NCBI GenBank assembly: GCA_948530865.1
Contig: CAOTKV010000005.1
Location: 16,302-80,301, forward strand
DNA: 64,000 nucleotides
Origin: an uncultured Clostridia bacterium
GTDB taxonomy: Bacteria > Bacillota > Clostridia > TANB77 > CAG-508
Direction: 5' to 3'
The notes below the pieces were generated by a model that did not search any database, was not told the DNA's origin, and saw nothing but the letters and a program-made list of their open reading frames with translations. A program made the translations under genes and the position numbers. Shown piece after piece: positions 37,027-46,987 of this stretch (position 1 is its first letter; the number at the start of each line of letters is the position of its first letter).

Positions 37027-37853
37027 TTTTTTTTAATTTGAACACCAAGAGCATTAGTAACCATTAAGCCACCAACTTGTCTACCTTGTAATGCAGAACT
37101 TCCAATATGTTTACCATCTTTAATATCTTCAACAGATGGCTCTTTCTTCCATACTTCATATTTTTGACAAAATCTTTTATCGTAAATAACAAATTCTACA
37201 TCTTCATCCATTAAATAATTAGCCTTTACAGGCACACCTGCGATTTTACCAATTACTCCTTCTCTAATCAATTCAGCACCAATTGTTGATGAAGTATTAG
37301 CAAATACTTTATCAGTTAATAATAATTTTTCAACATCTGCTGAAATAACAACTCTCATTGAACCAACTTTCATATTTCTTTTCTTCATATTTGTAACTTC
37401 TGCAACTATTTTTTCATAGACATCATTAACTGTTAATGCAGTTGTATCTGTTGAAACAGTACCTGTCATTAAACATTCAATTGCCATTGCCTCTTTTTTC
37501 ATACCAATAGAATATCCTGCACTTTCAATTCTTTGTGCTTTTAAGTTATCTGGAACTGCATCTGCCTCGTATCCATCAATTAACTCGTTTACACCATAGT
37601 CTTTATCAATTGGAAGTGGTAAGAAATCTGTTGCAGATTGTGTTAATTCAATACCATTTTTAATATCATAATCTGAAACTTTTACCTCTCCATTTCTTGT
37701 TGGAACATTGATTTGTCCTGTTACTCCATCTTTTTCGTAATCTTCTGAAAAATCCTCATAAATATTTGTTTCTGCTCTCGCAATTGCTAACACTTCATTA
37801 GCATAAGTTTCTTTTCTTTTATGTGTACCATTTGTACCTAATGCATTTGCCAT
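37020..37853 (-). CDS. major capsid protein
   Basis: A 277-residue protein after the scaffold gene; ETYANEVLAIARAETNIYEDF and VTNALGVQIKKKQ are typical of this coat group. The last codons are AAA AAA AAA CAG TAA. A -1 slip on the A run would replace the final Gln by a 55-residue extension (about 331 residues). Confidence 0.85.
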   Translation of the reverse strand: MANALGTNGTHKRKETYANEVLAIARAETNIYEDFSEDYEKDGVTGQINVPTRNGEVKVSDYDIKNGIELTQSATDFLPLPIDKDYGVNELIDGYEADAVPDNLKAQRIESAGYSIGMKKEAMAIECLMTGTVSTDTTALTVNDVYEKIVAEVTNMKKRNMKVGSMRVVISADVEKLLLTDKVFANTSSTIGAELIREGVIGKIAGVPVKANYLMDEDVEFVIYDKRFCQKYEVWKKEPSVEDIKDGKHIGSSALQGRQVGGLMVTNALGVQIKKKQ

Positions 37854-37874
37854 AATATATTACCTCTCTTTCAT

Positions 37875-38450
37875 TTAACTAAATAATTCAGGGTGTTTTT
37901 GCTTTAATATTGCTGAAACACCACTATCTTTTTTATTATTCATATTTCTTACTGATACACCATCAGTATTATTTCTAGGATCATCATTATCACTTTCAGA
38001 TTTTCCTAAATATTTTGGATTATCTTTAAGGAATTGTGTTAAATTTTCCTCAAAATCTCCATCCATTTTTGAAACTGTATATTGAACAAAGTCCTCATAA
38101 TCTCTTGACACTCCACTTCTTAATATGGCTATTGTCTTGTCTTTTTCCTCGACATCGGTTAAGGCTTTTTGATAAGCAGTTTCTTTTTCTGCTGCTTTTT
38201 CAGCATCTGTTTTTTTGCTTTCTTTATATTTCTTAAATTCTTCCATTTCTTCTTTTGATGGAAGTTTAGATTTCATTAAAGCATCTACTGCTTTTTGATA
38301 ATCCTCTTGTGTTTGAAATACTTTAAAAGCACCCTCATTTTGTTTTGTAGTTTGAGTATCTACTTTCCCAGTTCCTTCGTTTCCTTCTACTGTTCCATTT
38401 TGTTGATTTAATTTTTCATCAACTTGATTGTTATTGTTTTCATTGTCCAT
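37875..38450 (-). CDS. scaffolding protein
   Basis: A 191-residue acidic, coiled-coil protein upstream of the capsid gene: low-complexity N terminus, helical middle (about 50-115) and a short basic end. Position and composition fit a phage scaffold. Confidence 0.75.
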   Translation of the reverse strand: MDNENNNNQVDEKLNQQNGTVEGNEGTGKVDTQTTKQNEGAFKVFQTQEDYQKAVDALMKSKLPSKEEMEEFKKYKESKKTDAEKAAEKETAYQKALTDVEEKDKTIAILRSGVSRDYEDFVQYTVSKMDGDFEENLTQFLKDNPKYLGKSESDNDDPRNNTDGVSVRNMNNKKDSGVSAILKQKHPELFS

Positions 38451-38520
38451 TTTTATTACCTCCCGTTTTCGCCCGTCGGCATATTCCCAGTTCTTTAATG
38501 TCTACCTGTAAAAGACAATA

Positions 38521-38545
38521 AAAAAAGACACCTTTTATGTGTCTT
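38521..38545 (-). terminator. intrinsic terminator
   Basis: AAGACAC/GTGTCTT stem followed on the minus strand by a T run. It separates the 75-residue ORF from the scaffold-capsid transcript. The rest of the 111-base gap shows nothing else clear. Confidence 0.8.
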
Positions 38546-38561
38546 TAATTAACTAATTCAT

Positions 38562-38789
38562 TTAATCATTGTAATTGTTTTCTATATCAACTACAATGTC
38601 TAGGATATTTTCATATTCTGTTGCCTTATCAGTAAAGTTTTGTTCCGAATCTAAATTATCCATCATTTTATTATAGACTTTATCCTCAAAATCTTCCAAC
38701 CTTTCTTTGTTGAAATCTTGTTCTATGTCTATATGCAATTCTGCAATCAATTCTAATTGCCTTTCATCAAATTTACTTTTTATTTTCAT
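38562..38789 (-). CDS. small acidic phage protein
   Basis: A 75-residue protein with no recognised family, between the minor capsid gene and the scaffold. Acidic and helical. Confidence 0.55.
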   Translation of the reverse strand: MKIKSKFDERQLELIAELHIDIEQDFNKERLEDFEDKVYNKMMDNLDSEQNFTDKATEYENILDIVVDIENNYND

Positions 38790-38803
38790 TTTTTATCATC
38801 CTT

Positions 38804-40249
38804 TTAATTATTTTTAGGGTACACAGTAATCAATTTTCCTGTTTTAGTATTTAATACAACAGTACAATGTGCACCTTTTATTTGTTGGCTATTATCTGTT
38901 CTTATTTTACCATAGCCAACAGGATTTTTCAATGTATCTTCAACATCTTCAAAACTAACTTTCTTTCCATAAGTTCTTGAAATGATGTGTTCTCCAATTT
39001 CTTGTATCTTAACACCATTTACATTCATTCCTATAATACCACTATTATTATATTTATTAGCAATTTTAGTTACAACTCCAATTTGTGTACCTATAACCTT
39101 TTCTTGTTTTCCAATATATAATCTAGTATTATCATTTTTTGTTAGTATTTGTTGAACTAAACTGTTTAATTCTTTTTTATGTGAATTATAATATAATGTT
39201 CTTCTTGCAAATTCTGTTCTAGTATCTTCTAAAAGTTTATTATCATTAGTTGTACTTGTTAAAATTCCCTGTAATCCTGCTAATTCTTTTTTATCCTGTC
39301 TTATTTGTCTTTCTAATTGTCTTTGAATTTGTGTTGCATCATATTTTGACATCTTATTGCCATTATATACAACACTTTCATTTTTTAAATCTTCTAATTC
39401 TTGGTCTGTATATGTTCTCGCAGAACCTTCATAATATGGTCTCCAATCATGATAACAATTTATTCCTTTAAATCCTGTTATTTCTCCATATTCTATATCT
39501 TCTAATGATAAATAACCTGCTTTTCCACTTAAACTAACTACTTTTCCTTGCCATTCTGCATGAGATGGTCTTGCATTTGCATGGGCATCAATCTCCATTA
39601 AATCCCATCCCAATTCTTCTGCTCTCATTTGTTGCAATTTACCACAAGTTTGATTAACTCCTGTAACAATATTCATTCTTACTGCATTTTCAACACTTGT
39701 CTTATGTCCTGATGGATATATAACAGATGCTCCTTTTTGTGCAACACTATCAACAGCATCAATTATTGCTTGTGAATAACTTTTTACTCCTGTTGAAATT
39801 TCCATATATGCTTGATTCATTGCATTAAAAAAAGACTCTTGACTAGATGTAGCAGTTGTCATTACTAAATTTTCTAAATTACTATCAGTTTTTCTTACTG
39901 TTGCTAATAAAAAATCCATCATTGATTTATCTTGTTTTATTGCAATAGGATCTAGTCCTGCCATTTTATATATTTTGTCATCATTCTTTATTGTTGTTGC
40001 TCCTGCATCTTCAAAAATAGAACGAATTTCATCAAATGACTTTCCACTTTCTTTGGCTGCTATTTTTACAATATCATTATAAAGAACTCCCATTTGTTGT
40101 GCTATCATAACATCATTTTTAACAACTGTATTTGCATATCCTACATTTACAATTCTTTCTGCTATTTCTTGTATAATTTCAAGTTCTAGATTACCATATA
40201 TATTTATTGCTTGTTTCTCTACTTGTTTTAAATAATTTGGAGGTAACAT
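38804..40249 (-). CDS. minor head protein with C-terminal nuclease-like domain
   Basis: A 481-residue protein. The first ~290 residues match phage minor capsid (Mu gpF-like/A118 type) proteins with HANARPSHAEWQGK and INCYHDWRPYY. The last ~75 residues (IGEHIISRTYGKK, VEDTLKNP, CTVVLNTKTGKLITVYP) resemble BECR-fold RNase-like domains found fused to phage head proteins. It follows the portal gene. Confidence 0.78.
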   Translation of the reverse strand: MLPPNYLKQVEKQAINIYGNLELEIIQEIAERIVNVGYANTVVKNDVMIAQQMGVLYNDIVKIAAKESGKSFDEIRSIFEDAGATTIKNDDKIYKMAGLDPIAIKQDKSMMDFLLATVRKTDSNLENLVMTTATSSQESFFNAMNQAYMEISTGVKSYSQAIIDAVDSVAQKGASVIYPSGHKTSVENAVRMNIVTGVNQTCGKLQQMRAEELGWDLMEIDAHANARPSHAEWQGKVVSLSGKAGYLSLEDIEYGEITGFKGINCYHDWRPYYEGSARTYTDQELEDLKNESVVYNGNKMSKYDATQIQRQLERQIRQDKKELAGLQGILTSTTNDNKLLEDTRTEFARRTLYYNSHKKELNSLVQQILTKNDNTRLYIGKQEKVIGTQIGVVTKIANKYNNSGIIGMNVNGVKIQEIGEHIISRTYGKKVSFEDVEDTLKNPVGYGKIRTDNSQQIKGAHCTVVLNTKTGKLITVYPKNN

Positions 40250-40252
40250 TTA

Positions 40253-41788
40253 TTATTCCTCCTTTTCTTCTTCTTTCTTACTATTTACTTTTTCCTTTTT
40301 TTCTTCCTTTTCATCTTTCTTTTCTGCATTTGTATCATCCGGAGTTCTTTCAGTAGGAAAACCAAACATTTCCTGATTTGTCATTTTTTCATCAGCAATT
40401 GTTTGTAATTCTTTTTCTGCTTGTTCCTCTGTCATACCCTCATATTTCATTAAGTATGATTTTTTACTTTTTAATCCCTGTTGAACTTCCATCAATGCTA
40501 GTGTTTTTTCTGCATTTTTATCTTCAATTATAGAATCATCAGGAGTTATTGATATGTCTGTTGTTTTTATTCCCTCAATATGACATATTGCTCTAACTAA
40601 ATCATAAACAACATCATTAACATTTATTAAATGATGTGCTCTTGTTCTAAATGCCTCACTATTTTCAGACATAACCTCCGTTGCAGTTTTTGTTGAAACT
40701 CCATCAAATTTATAAAAATTATTTCCTAATCCTACATTTGAAGATAACCAATTCAAATCTGCATTTATAGAATCAATGTGTTCTTGTGCTCTTAATTTAA
40801 AATCAATCTCTTTTGCAGGTTGTTTTTCCATTCCCTCTACTGCAACATATACTGTATCATTTTTATCAAAGTATTGAACATAGTCAATAGTTCCATCTTC
40901 ATTAGGAATTGCTTTTGCTTTCAAACTAGAATTATCAACTAATATTCTTTTCTTTCCTAAAATAAATTCATTCATAAAAGAGTCATATTTAACATCTATT
41001 GACTTAAACCTATCAATAGAATTAGCACATATAGATATCCCCAAAGGACTTGCCATATCCAAATTATTTGCTAAATTTGGTTTTATTATTTGGAAATAAG
41101 GAACATCTGTCTCAATCTCTGAACTCTTTTTTACATCAGGAAATTCAACATTAAAATCAATTTCTTTTCCTAATTCATCCTCTGTTTTTGAAACATATAA
41201 TTCATTATTCTTTTTATATATTCCATTTTCATATTCATGATATGTAATATGTGTAAAATATTTTACTTTTCCTTTTTTCCCTTTTGCATCTGCATCAATT
41301 TCTGAATATCTAGAAATAGTTATAATTCCATAAACATACGAATTCGTATATTTATATGGTATAATCAAATCTCCTGTAACATAATCAATAGTTGTTAATC
41401 CATTTTCTTTATATTCTATCAATGCACCATTTCCCAAAGCACATATTTGCTCCAAAAATATTGGAAAATTTGTTGTAAAATTATTTACTTTATTATCTAA
41501 AACTGCCCATAATTTCTTTGTAGCATTTAATGAACTTAATTTAATCTGTGTTTTTTCTGTCCATAATAATTTTGCCATATCTTCACACAATTTTTTAAAC
41601 ATATTCATTGTTAATCTTTCACATTCAACAGTTTGTCCATTTGCTAATTTTGCATTGTAATGGTGGAAATCTGCAACATCTCCGGCATACCATTCTTTCC
41701 ATATTTCCATATAATCGTAAATATCTCCAACTGCTAAATGTATATTTCTTTTATTTAAAACATCTGAAATATTATTATATAGATCCAT
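40253..41788 (-). CDS. portal protein
   Basis: A 511-residue SPP1 gp6-type portal candidate after terminase: WKEWYAGDVADFH near the N terminus, central beta region, and a Glu/Lys-rich C-terminal tail. Order terminase-portal-minor head is standard. Confidence 0.88.
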   Translation of the reverse strand: MDLYNNISDVLNKRNIHLAVGDIYDYMEIWKEWYAGDVADFHHYNAKLANGQTVECERLTMNMFKKLCEDMAKLLWTEKTQIKLSSLNATKKLWAVLDNKVNNFTTNFPIFLEQICALGNGALIEYKENGLTTIDYVTGDLIIPYKYTNSYVYGIITISRYSEIDADAKGKKGKVKYFTHITYHEYENGIYKKNNELYVSKTEDELGKEIDFNVEFPDVKKSSEIETDVPYFQIIKPNLANNLDMASPLGISICANSIDRFKSIDVKYDSFMNEFILGKKRILVDNSSLKAKAIPNEDGTIDYVQYFDKNDTVYVAVEGMEKQPAKEIDFKLRAQEHIDSINADLNWLSSNVGLGNNFYKFDGVSTKTATEVMSENSEAFRTRAHHLINVNDVVYDLVRAICHIEGIKTTDISITPDDSIIEDKNAEKTLALMEVQQGLKSKKSYLMKYEGMTEEQAEKELQTIADEKMTNQEMFGFPTERTPDDTNAEKKDEKEEKKEKVNSKKEEEKEE

Positions 41789-41803
41789 TTTTTTACTCCT
41801 TTA

Positions 41804-43177
41804 CTAATATTTTAATCCTAATTTAACTAAATTATCTTTAACCCAATATTGAAATTCATCTTGTGTATGGTCTGCATAAGTATAAGCATAAGTTTGCGAA
41901 TGAGAATTATAATACCTCTCATCAGAAGGAAAATCCTTTTCTGTTTTGTCAGGTATCGGTTTCCCTTTTTCAACTGTTTTTGGTAACCATTGATAATTTT
42001 CATTTTCTTTTTTAAAAATCCTATTGTTACCATTATCAATTACTCTAAATTTTTTAGCAGCAATAAAATCTTGCGAATAATCAATCAATTTTTCTTTGTC
42101 TGTTCCTTTATCAACTGGATTTAATCGTGTTCCAAAATCTTTATAATATTGATTTCTTAATGCTCCCTCTGCTGAATCTATTGTTTCTCTATCTGTCATT
42201 GCTTTATATTTTTGTGTCATTGCTCTTTTAAAATTAAATAAATCTCTACTCAATTCACTAGGAGCCTTTTTAATAGGTTTTTCATTTGGAGAATAGTAAT
42301 ATGTATCTAATAAATAAAAATAACCATCATTTCCTAATCCATAACATCCACATGCAGTAGCAGATGTTTGGTGTCCGGAGTCAATGGCAAAATCTAAATA
42401 CAGAATTTTTATATTGTTTTTTTCAATATAATCTTCTGAAACATATTCAATTAAATCAGGATTATATATTAACCCTTCCAATCCAATTACTTGACCTAAC
42501 CAAATCCAATTGTACCTTTTTTCATCATTTTTTCTTAAATTTTCAGCCTGTTTTATTGCTATAATACCAACCCATTCAGGATTTACTGTTCTATAATCAC
42601 TATGATTTACCAAATAATCTTTATCTTTTTTCTTTTTTTCTACCCATTGATTTACCCAATCAAATTTATTTTTTGGTGGATTAAATGAATAAAGAGCCAT
42701 AAACCAATCGTTATTACCTCTTGTAAATGTTGCTTTTATTTGTTCAATTGTTTCTTCATCTTTAAAATTGGTTAACTCCTCAAACCAAATAATCTTAATT
42801 AGTTTTTTCTCATCAATAGTTCCTTTTATTGTTTCAAAATCCTCTCCACCGGCAAAGTATATTTTGTTATCATTTTTTAATAGTGTAATTTCCATTGGAG
42901 ATAGAGTTGCCTTATAATCTATTCCCTCAATTAGTCCTAATCTTCGGCAAGCCCTTTTGATTTCTCTAAATACTGACTTTCTTAAATCTACTTGATGATT
43001 TCTTAATATTACCGCAGAACAATTATCTTCATTCAAACAATTATAAACAACTTTTATTGCTATCATTGATGTTTTTGTGGAATTTCTTCCACCTTCATAT
43101 ATTTGATTTGTTTTTCTTGAATTGAAAGTATTTATAAAATGCGGTGCAATAATATCTCTAATCTGTACTTGGCTCAT
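41804..43177 (-). CDS. terminase large subunit
   Basis: DNA packaging motor, PBSX family. Start MSQVQIRDII at 43177. Walker A-like YEGGRNSTKTS, Walker B KIIWFEELTNF and a C-terminal nuclease part with LYLDFAIDSG are visible. It overlaps the small subunit gene by 20 bases. Confidence 0.9.
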   Translation of the reverse strand: MSQVQIRDIIAPHFINTFNSRKTNQIYEGGRNSTKTSMIAIKVVYNCLNEDNCSAVILRNHQVDLRKSVFREIKRACRRLGLIEGIDYKATLSPMEITLLKNDNKIYFAGGEDFETIKGTIDEKKLIKIIWFEELTNFKDEETIEQIKATFTRGNNDWFMALYSFNPPKNKFDWVNQWVEKKKKDKDYLVNHSDYRTVNPEWVGIIAIKQAENLRKNDEKRYNWIWLGQVIGLEGLIYNPDLIEYVSEDYIEKNNIKILYLDFAIDSGHQTSATACGCYGLGNDGYFYLLDTYYYSPNEKPIKKAPSELSRDLFNFKRAMTQKYKAMTDRETIDSAEGALRNQYYKDFGTRLNPVDKGTDKEKLIDYSQDFIAAKKFRVIDNGNNRIFKKENENYQWLPKTVEKGKPIPDKTEKDFPSDERYYNSHSQTYAYTYADHTQDEFQYWVKDNLVKLGLKY

Positions 43178-43817
43178 TTTCTTCAACTTCCTCATCATCT
43201 GGGTTAGGTAAATCATTTATAATAACAACTCTATCAGTTGCTGATTGTGGATTATCATTATTTTTAGATTGAACATAACTAAATTTTTCATTTTCAATTT
43301 CTATTTTATGTAATGAATCTATTGCCCTTCTTTTTGCCTCTTGTATTTTAGTTAATGCTTTTTCTAATCTTTCAATTAAGAATAAGGTATGTTCTGCCTC
43401 TGTTGATGTGGTAATATATTTTGACAATCTAACAACAGTTAAATCTTTTCCTTTATCTTTTAATTGTTTTATTTCTTTAAACATTCGCATTTCCCTAATT
43501 TCTAGATATTTTATTTCTTTTTCCAGTTCTTCCTTTTTTGTTTTTAATGGCTGTTTTAAATATTCCAATTCTTCTTTATCAAAACATCCCTCTAAATTAG
43601 AATATGCTCCTGTTACAAGTGCATTTTTATTTCCTATTGTCCCATGTCCACCTTTATTACCTTTTTTTCCTTTCCTTTTTCTTCTTTTCCACTTATTTTT
43701 AACTATTTGATAATTTAATTGTCCTATCGTGATATGGTGTTTTGTGATTATTTCTTGTTTAGGCATTCCTGAATTATAATCTTTCTTTAACTCTTTAATA
43801 TTCACATGAACCACCAC
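43158..43817 (-). CDS. terminase small subunit
   Basis: A 219-residue PBSX/YqaS-like protein: an N-terminal HTH (DYNSGMPKQEIITKHHITIG), a basic RRKRKGKKGNKGG hinge and a helical oligomerisation region. Start is a GTG cluster; the exact one is uncertain. Confidence 0.82.
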   Translation of the reverse strand: MVVHVNIKELKKDYNSGMPKQEIITKHHITIGQLNYQIVKNKWKRRKRKGKKGNKGGHGTIGNKNALVTGAYSNLEGCFDKEELEYLKQPLKTKKEELEKEIKYLEIREMRMFKEIKQLKDKGKDLTVVRLSKYITTSTEAEHTLFLIERLEKALTKIQEAKRRAIDSLHKIEIENEKFSYVQSKNNDNPQSATDRVVIINDLPNPDDEEVEENEPSTD

Positions 43818-43827
43818 ATCCTTTCCT

Positions 43828-45081
43828 TTAATCTATCAATTCGGCTTTTTTCCCTGTTAGTTTTTCCCATCTTTTTATAATAATATCACAATATTGCGGG
43901 TCTAACTCCATCATATAACATCTTCTTTGCATTTTTTCTGCTGCAATCAATGTTGTACCTGAACCACCGAAACAATCTACAACAACATCATTCTTATCAG
44001 TTGTTAATTCAATTGCTCTTGCAGGTAATTCAATAGGAAAACAAGCCTTATGATTATCTAATTGAGTGTTGCCTGTTCCAATTCTCCAATAATTCGTAAT
44101 ACCTTTCCCTTTTTTCTTATTAAAATATCCTCTTTGCTCTGTTGTACCCAAATAATAAAGTTCCATATCATTTGAAATACTTACATCATCTCCTAACATC
44201 AAAATATCTTCATATTGTCTTGTTAGCATATCTTTTGAAACAATGGGCATTCCATGTCCTTTATCCCAAACAATCAATTCCATATATCTTAATCCTGATT
44301 CTTTTATCATTCTATATAGAATTTCAATAAACTCCCATCTAGTATTTTTGTTGTAACTAATATTCCAAAATAAATAACCTTTTAAATGTTCAATCCATGT
44401 CATTACAATATTGATATTAAAGTCTATATATTTTTTGCTTTCCAAATTATCTGTATAATTTTCATATAAATTTGCTCCCATATTGTATGGAGGGGATGTA
44501 AATAAGCATTTTATTTTTTCTCCATTTAATAATCGTTTTACATCATCTCTATTTGTGCTATCTCCACACATTAACCTATTATTTCCTAATTTCCATATAT
44601 CGCCCATTTTAGTAATAGGTTTTTTCTCAACTTCTTTCAATGCCTCTTTAACGTCAAAATTATCATCTTGGATTTCATCATTATTTTTTAATAAATCTGT
44701 AATTTCTTCTTCTGTAAATCCTGTTGCAAATAATTCTTCATCAGATAAATTTAATTCTTCAAATAATTCTTCTAATTTAGTTTCATCCCATAATCCTGAA
44801 TTTTTATTTAATGATAAATTTAATCTTTTTTCTTGTTTTTCTGTTAATTCTAATAATACACAATCGGCATCTTTCATTTCCAAATCTTTTAAAATATTAT
44901 ATCTTTGATGCCCTCCTACAATTGTCATTGTTTTACTATTTACTATTATTGGATCAACTAATCCAAACTCTTGAATACTTGCTTTTATTCTTTGGTATCT
45001 TTCATCTTCCTTTTGTAATTCTACTCTTGGATTGTATTTTGCCGGATTTAATTTTTCCAGACTTATTTTTTCTATTTTCAT
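43828..45081 (-). CDS. ParB-fused DNA methyltransferase
   Basis: A 417-residue protein. An N-terminal ParB/Srx-like domain (NPAKYNPR, VGGHQRYN) is followed by an N4-cytosine/N6-adenine methyltransferase with TSPPYNMG and DCFGGSGTT. Such fusions are common in Firmicutes phages next to terminase. No matching restriction enzyme is seen, so it probably protects phage DNA. Confidence 0.9.
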   Translation of the reverse strand: MKIEKISLEKLNPAKYNPRVELQKEDERYQRIKASIQEFGLVDPIIVNSKTMTIVGGHQRYNILKDLEMKDADCVLLELTEKQEKRLNLSLNKNSGLWDETKLEELFEELNLSDEELFATGFTEEEITDLLKNNDEIQDDNFDVKEALKEVEKKPITKMGDIWKLGNNRLMCGDSTNRDDVKRLLNGEKIKCLFTSPPYNMGANLYENYTDNLESKKYIDFNINIVMTWIEHLKGYLFWNISYNKNTRWEFIEILYRMIKESGLRYMELIVWDKGHGMPIVSKDMLTRQYEDILMLGDDVSISNDMELYYLGTTEQRGYFNKKKGKGITNYWRIGTGNTQLDNHKACFPIELPARAIELTTDKNDVVVDCFGGSGTTLIAAEKMQRRCYMMELDPQYCDIIIKRWEKLTGKKAELID

Positions 45082-45099
45082 GGCACTATCCTTTCTAAT

Positions 45100-45139
45100 A
45101 TAAAAAAATAAACCTACTTGTTTTTACTACAAATAGGTT
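45100..45139 (-). terminator. intrinsic terminator
   Basis: Interrupted stem around AAACCTA/TAGGTTT (45108-45139), followed on the minus strand by TTTATTTTTTTATA. The region from 45140 to 45245 has no further feature I can support. Confidence 0.7.
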
Positions 45140-45245
45140 TAATTGGAAGAATTGATTATGCAACCAAAGGCATTACATTTTTAGTTTTCATCACACTATC
45201 ATTTTAATTTATTGATATTATACAGTCAAGGACATTTTTTGGACA

Positions 45246-45845
45246 TTAAGATAAATCCAATCCATCTATTCCAAAAATTAAAACCGATAATTCCTCAATA
45301 GCCTTCTTTCTATCTCTATTTACTGTTTTTTGACTAATATGTTCAATTTCCGCAATTTCTTCATAAGTCATTGGTGTTTCATTTATGTATAAATCAGATA
45401 TAACATTATATCTTCTAATCATTTCTTGATTATTTGTTTTTATTGCTTTTGCTTGAAAAAAGTCTAAACAAAGGTTAATATGGTCCAATATTATTCTCGT
45501 TTTTTCTTTACTCTTTAATATACTTGCTACAATATAAGCATCATCTTGTAAATTATAGAAATCATCAAATAATTGTACTTTTAAATTATCCTTTTCTATT
45601 TCTTTTTTTATGGGATTTTCCACAAGATATTTTGCATTATCACAATGCTCAACAAAGGACCTATAATTCTTCAATAATAATCTTGTATTTCTCAATCTTT
45701 TATCATATCTAAATTTTGTTTTGTTTTTTTGCATATTATCATATTGCTTTAGTCCTTTTTGAATACCTTCGTTAACACCTGATTCAATCATCTTTTCTAT
45801 AACAAATAATATATCATCATCAATTTCAACTCTTTTTTCACTCAT
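45246..45845 (-). CDS. phage late-type transcriptional regulator (sigma-like HTH)
   Basis: 199 residues from ATG 45845 (AGGAGG upstream). The C-terminal MTYEEIAEIEHISQKTVNRDRKK is a sigma region-4-like HTH, as in ArpU-type phage regulators. It sits just before the packaging genes, fitting late control. Confidence 0.75.
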   Translation of the reverse strand: MSEKRVEIDDDILFVIEKMIESGVNEGIQKGLKQYDNMQKNKTKFRYDKRLRNTRLLLKNYRSFVEHCDNAKYLVENPIKKEIEKDNLKVQLFDDFYNLQDDAYIVASILKSKEKTRIILDHINLCLDFFQAKAIKTNNQEMIRRYNVISDLYINETPMTYEEIAEIEHISQKTVNRDRKKAIEELSVLIFGIDGLDLS

Positions 45846-45903
45846 AATTCCAATCCTCCTCTTTTGTGCCCTATAACTGCACAAAGCCAATAAAATATAA
45901 TTA

Positions 45904-46068
45904 CTACTCTATTATTTTATTTTGCTCTAATTCTTTATCTATAAAATCAATGCTATTTTGTAATGATCTCTCTTGTATTACCAATAAATCTAATGCATGT
46001 TGTAATCCTTCTCTTTGCCCTATTAGTTGATTTCTAAATGAATATACATCAATTTCTTTTTCTGACAT
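45904..46068 (-). CDS. small helical phage protein
   Basis: A 54-residue protein with GGAGG upstream, coiled-coil-like. It overlaps the preceding zinc-finger ORF by 20 bases. Unknown function. Confidence 0.55.
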   Translation of the reverse strand: MSEKEIDVYSFRNQLIGQREGLQHALDLLVIQERSLQNSIDFIDKELEQNKIIE

Positions 46069-46198
46069 TTTCAACATCCTCCTCTGTCTTTGTTATTGTT
46101 TTATGTACTTTTACAAACTTTTCACAATAAGTTAGATTTTCATTTGCATATTTACAATTTAAGAAATAACCACAATCTAAACATACATTTCTAGCCAT
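46049..46198 (-). CDS. small Cys-rich phage protein
   Basis: 49 residues from ATG 46198 after AGGAG. C-x2-C and C-x6-C pairs (CLDC, NCKYANENLTYC) suggest a zinc knuckle. ATG overlaps the upstream stop. Confidence 0.55.
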   Translation of the reverse strand: MARNVCLDCGYFLNCKYANENLTYCEKFVKVHKTITKTEEDVENVRKRN

Positions 46199-46382
46199 TG
46201 TCGTTCTCCTTTTTTTCATTTTCAATTTTGCACCATACACATTGACTTTTTGTTTTATTATCACTTACCCAAAATGTAAATCTATGACAATCTGGACATC
46301 TGTGTTTTGGATTTTTTCCAAATTTTTGTCTTAATATTGATTTATCTTGATTATCTTTTAATTTTTTACTTAAATTACTCAT
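46191..46382 (-). CDS. small zinc-ribbon phage protein
   Basis: A 63-residue protein with HRCPDCHRF and QCVWCK zinc ribbon. Immediately follows a membrane peptide gene. Confidence 0.6.
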   Translation of the reverse strand: MSNLSKKLKDNQDKSILRQKFGKNPKHRCPDCHRFTFWVSDNKTKSQCVWCKIENEKKENDNG

Positions 46383-46493
46383 TTATTTTTCCCCTTTCTC
46401 TTTTGTATTTTGATAAATTGCATACACTATTAGCATTATAAATTCTATTCCTATTGTGGCTAATACACCACACCAAAATTGACTAATATACAT
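46383..46493 (-). CDS. 36-residue membrane peptide
   Basis: One hydrophobic segment and a charged tail; GGAGGGG upstream of ATG 46493, and its stop directly abuts the next ATG. Real expression is likely; role unknown. Confidence 0.5.
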   Translation of the reverse strand: MYISQFWCGVLATIGIEFIMLIVYAIYQNTKEKGEK

Positions 46494-46498
46494 AATAG

Positions 46499-46807
46499 TT
46501 ACCCCTCCTCTATCTCTCCAAATATTTCTATATATTTGTTTATTTCGTTTAATTCCTCCAATGTCTTTTTTGCATCTTCCTCTGTTTGTAATTCAATATA
46601 ATTTTTATCGTTATAAGATATATCCGTTCTACCAACATATTTTCCTATATGAACAAAGAATTGCCCTTTTTGACTTTTATATAAAGTGTGTTCATACCTA
46701 GGATATGTTGTTACAAACAAACCTTTATGTTCTATTCCTTGTGTATATTTTATTATTTCTGTACTTTTTTCAGTATCATAAACTTTATGATCTATAATAT
46801 ATTTCAT
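46499..46807 (-). CDS. hypothetical phage protein
   Basis: A 102-residue protein with AGGAGG upstream. Beta-rich N-terminal half and an acidic helical end. No family recognised. Confidence 0.6.
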   Translation of the reverse strand: MKYIIDHKVYDTEKSTEIIKYTQGIEHKGLFVTTYPRYEHTLYKSQKGQFFVHIGKYVGRTDISYNDKNYIELQTEEDAKKTLEELNEINKYIEIFGEIEEG

Positions 46808-46813
46808 ATTATT

Positions 46814-46978
46814 TTATCCTCCTATTATTTTTACTCCATTGAATTTAGCCACTTGTAATTCTTGTTTCGTAATCCATTTTTGCCATTTACCACATTCGCC
46901 ACAATATAATCCCCTTCTTGTTCCCTGTATTTCTATAAATAATTTTTTACTTTTACAATATCTACATTCTTTTGGCAT
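46814..46978 (-). CDS. small zinc-ribbon phage protein
   Basis: 54 residues with CRYC and CGEC pairs (zinc ribbon) and GGAGG before ATG 46978. Located in the small-gene cluster between replication and late genes. Confidence 0.6.
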   Translation of the reverse strand: MPKECRYCKSKKLFIEIQGTRRGLYCGECGKWQKWITKQELQVAKFNGVKIIGG

Positions 46979-46987
46979 TTTTTCCTC

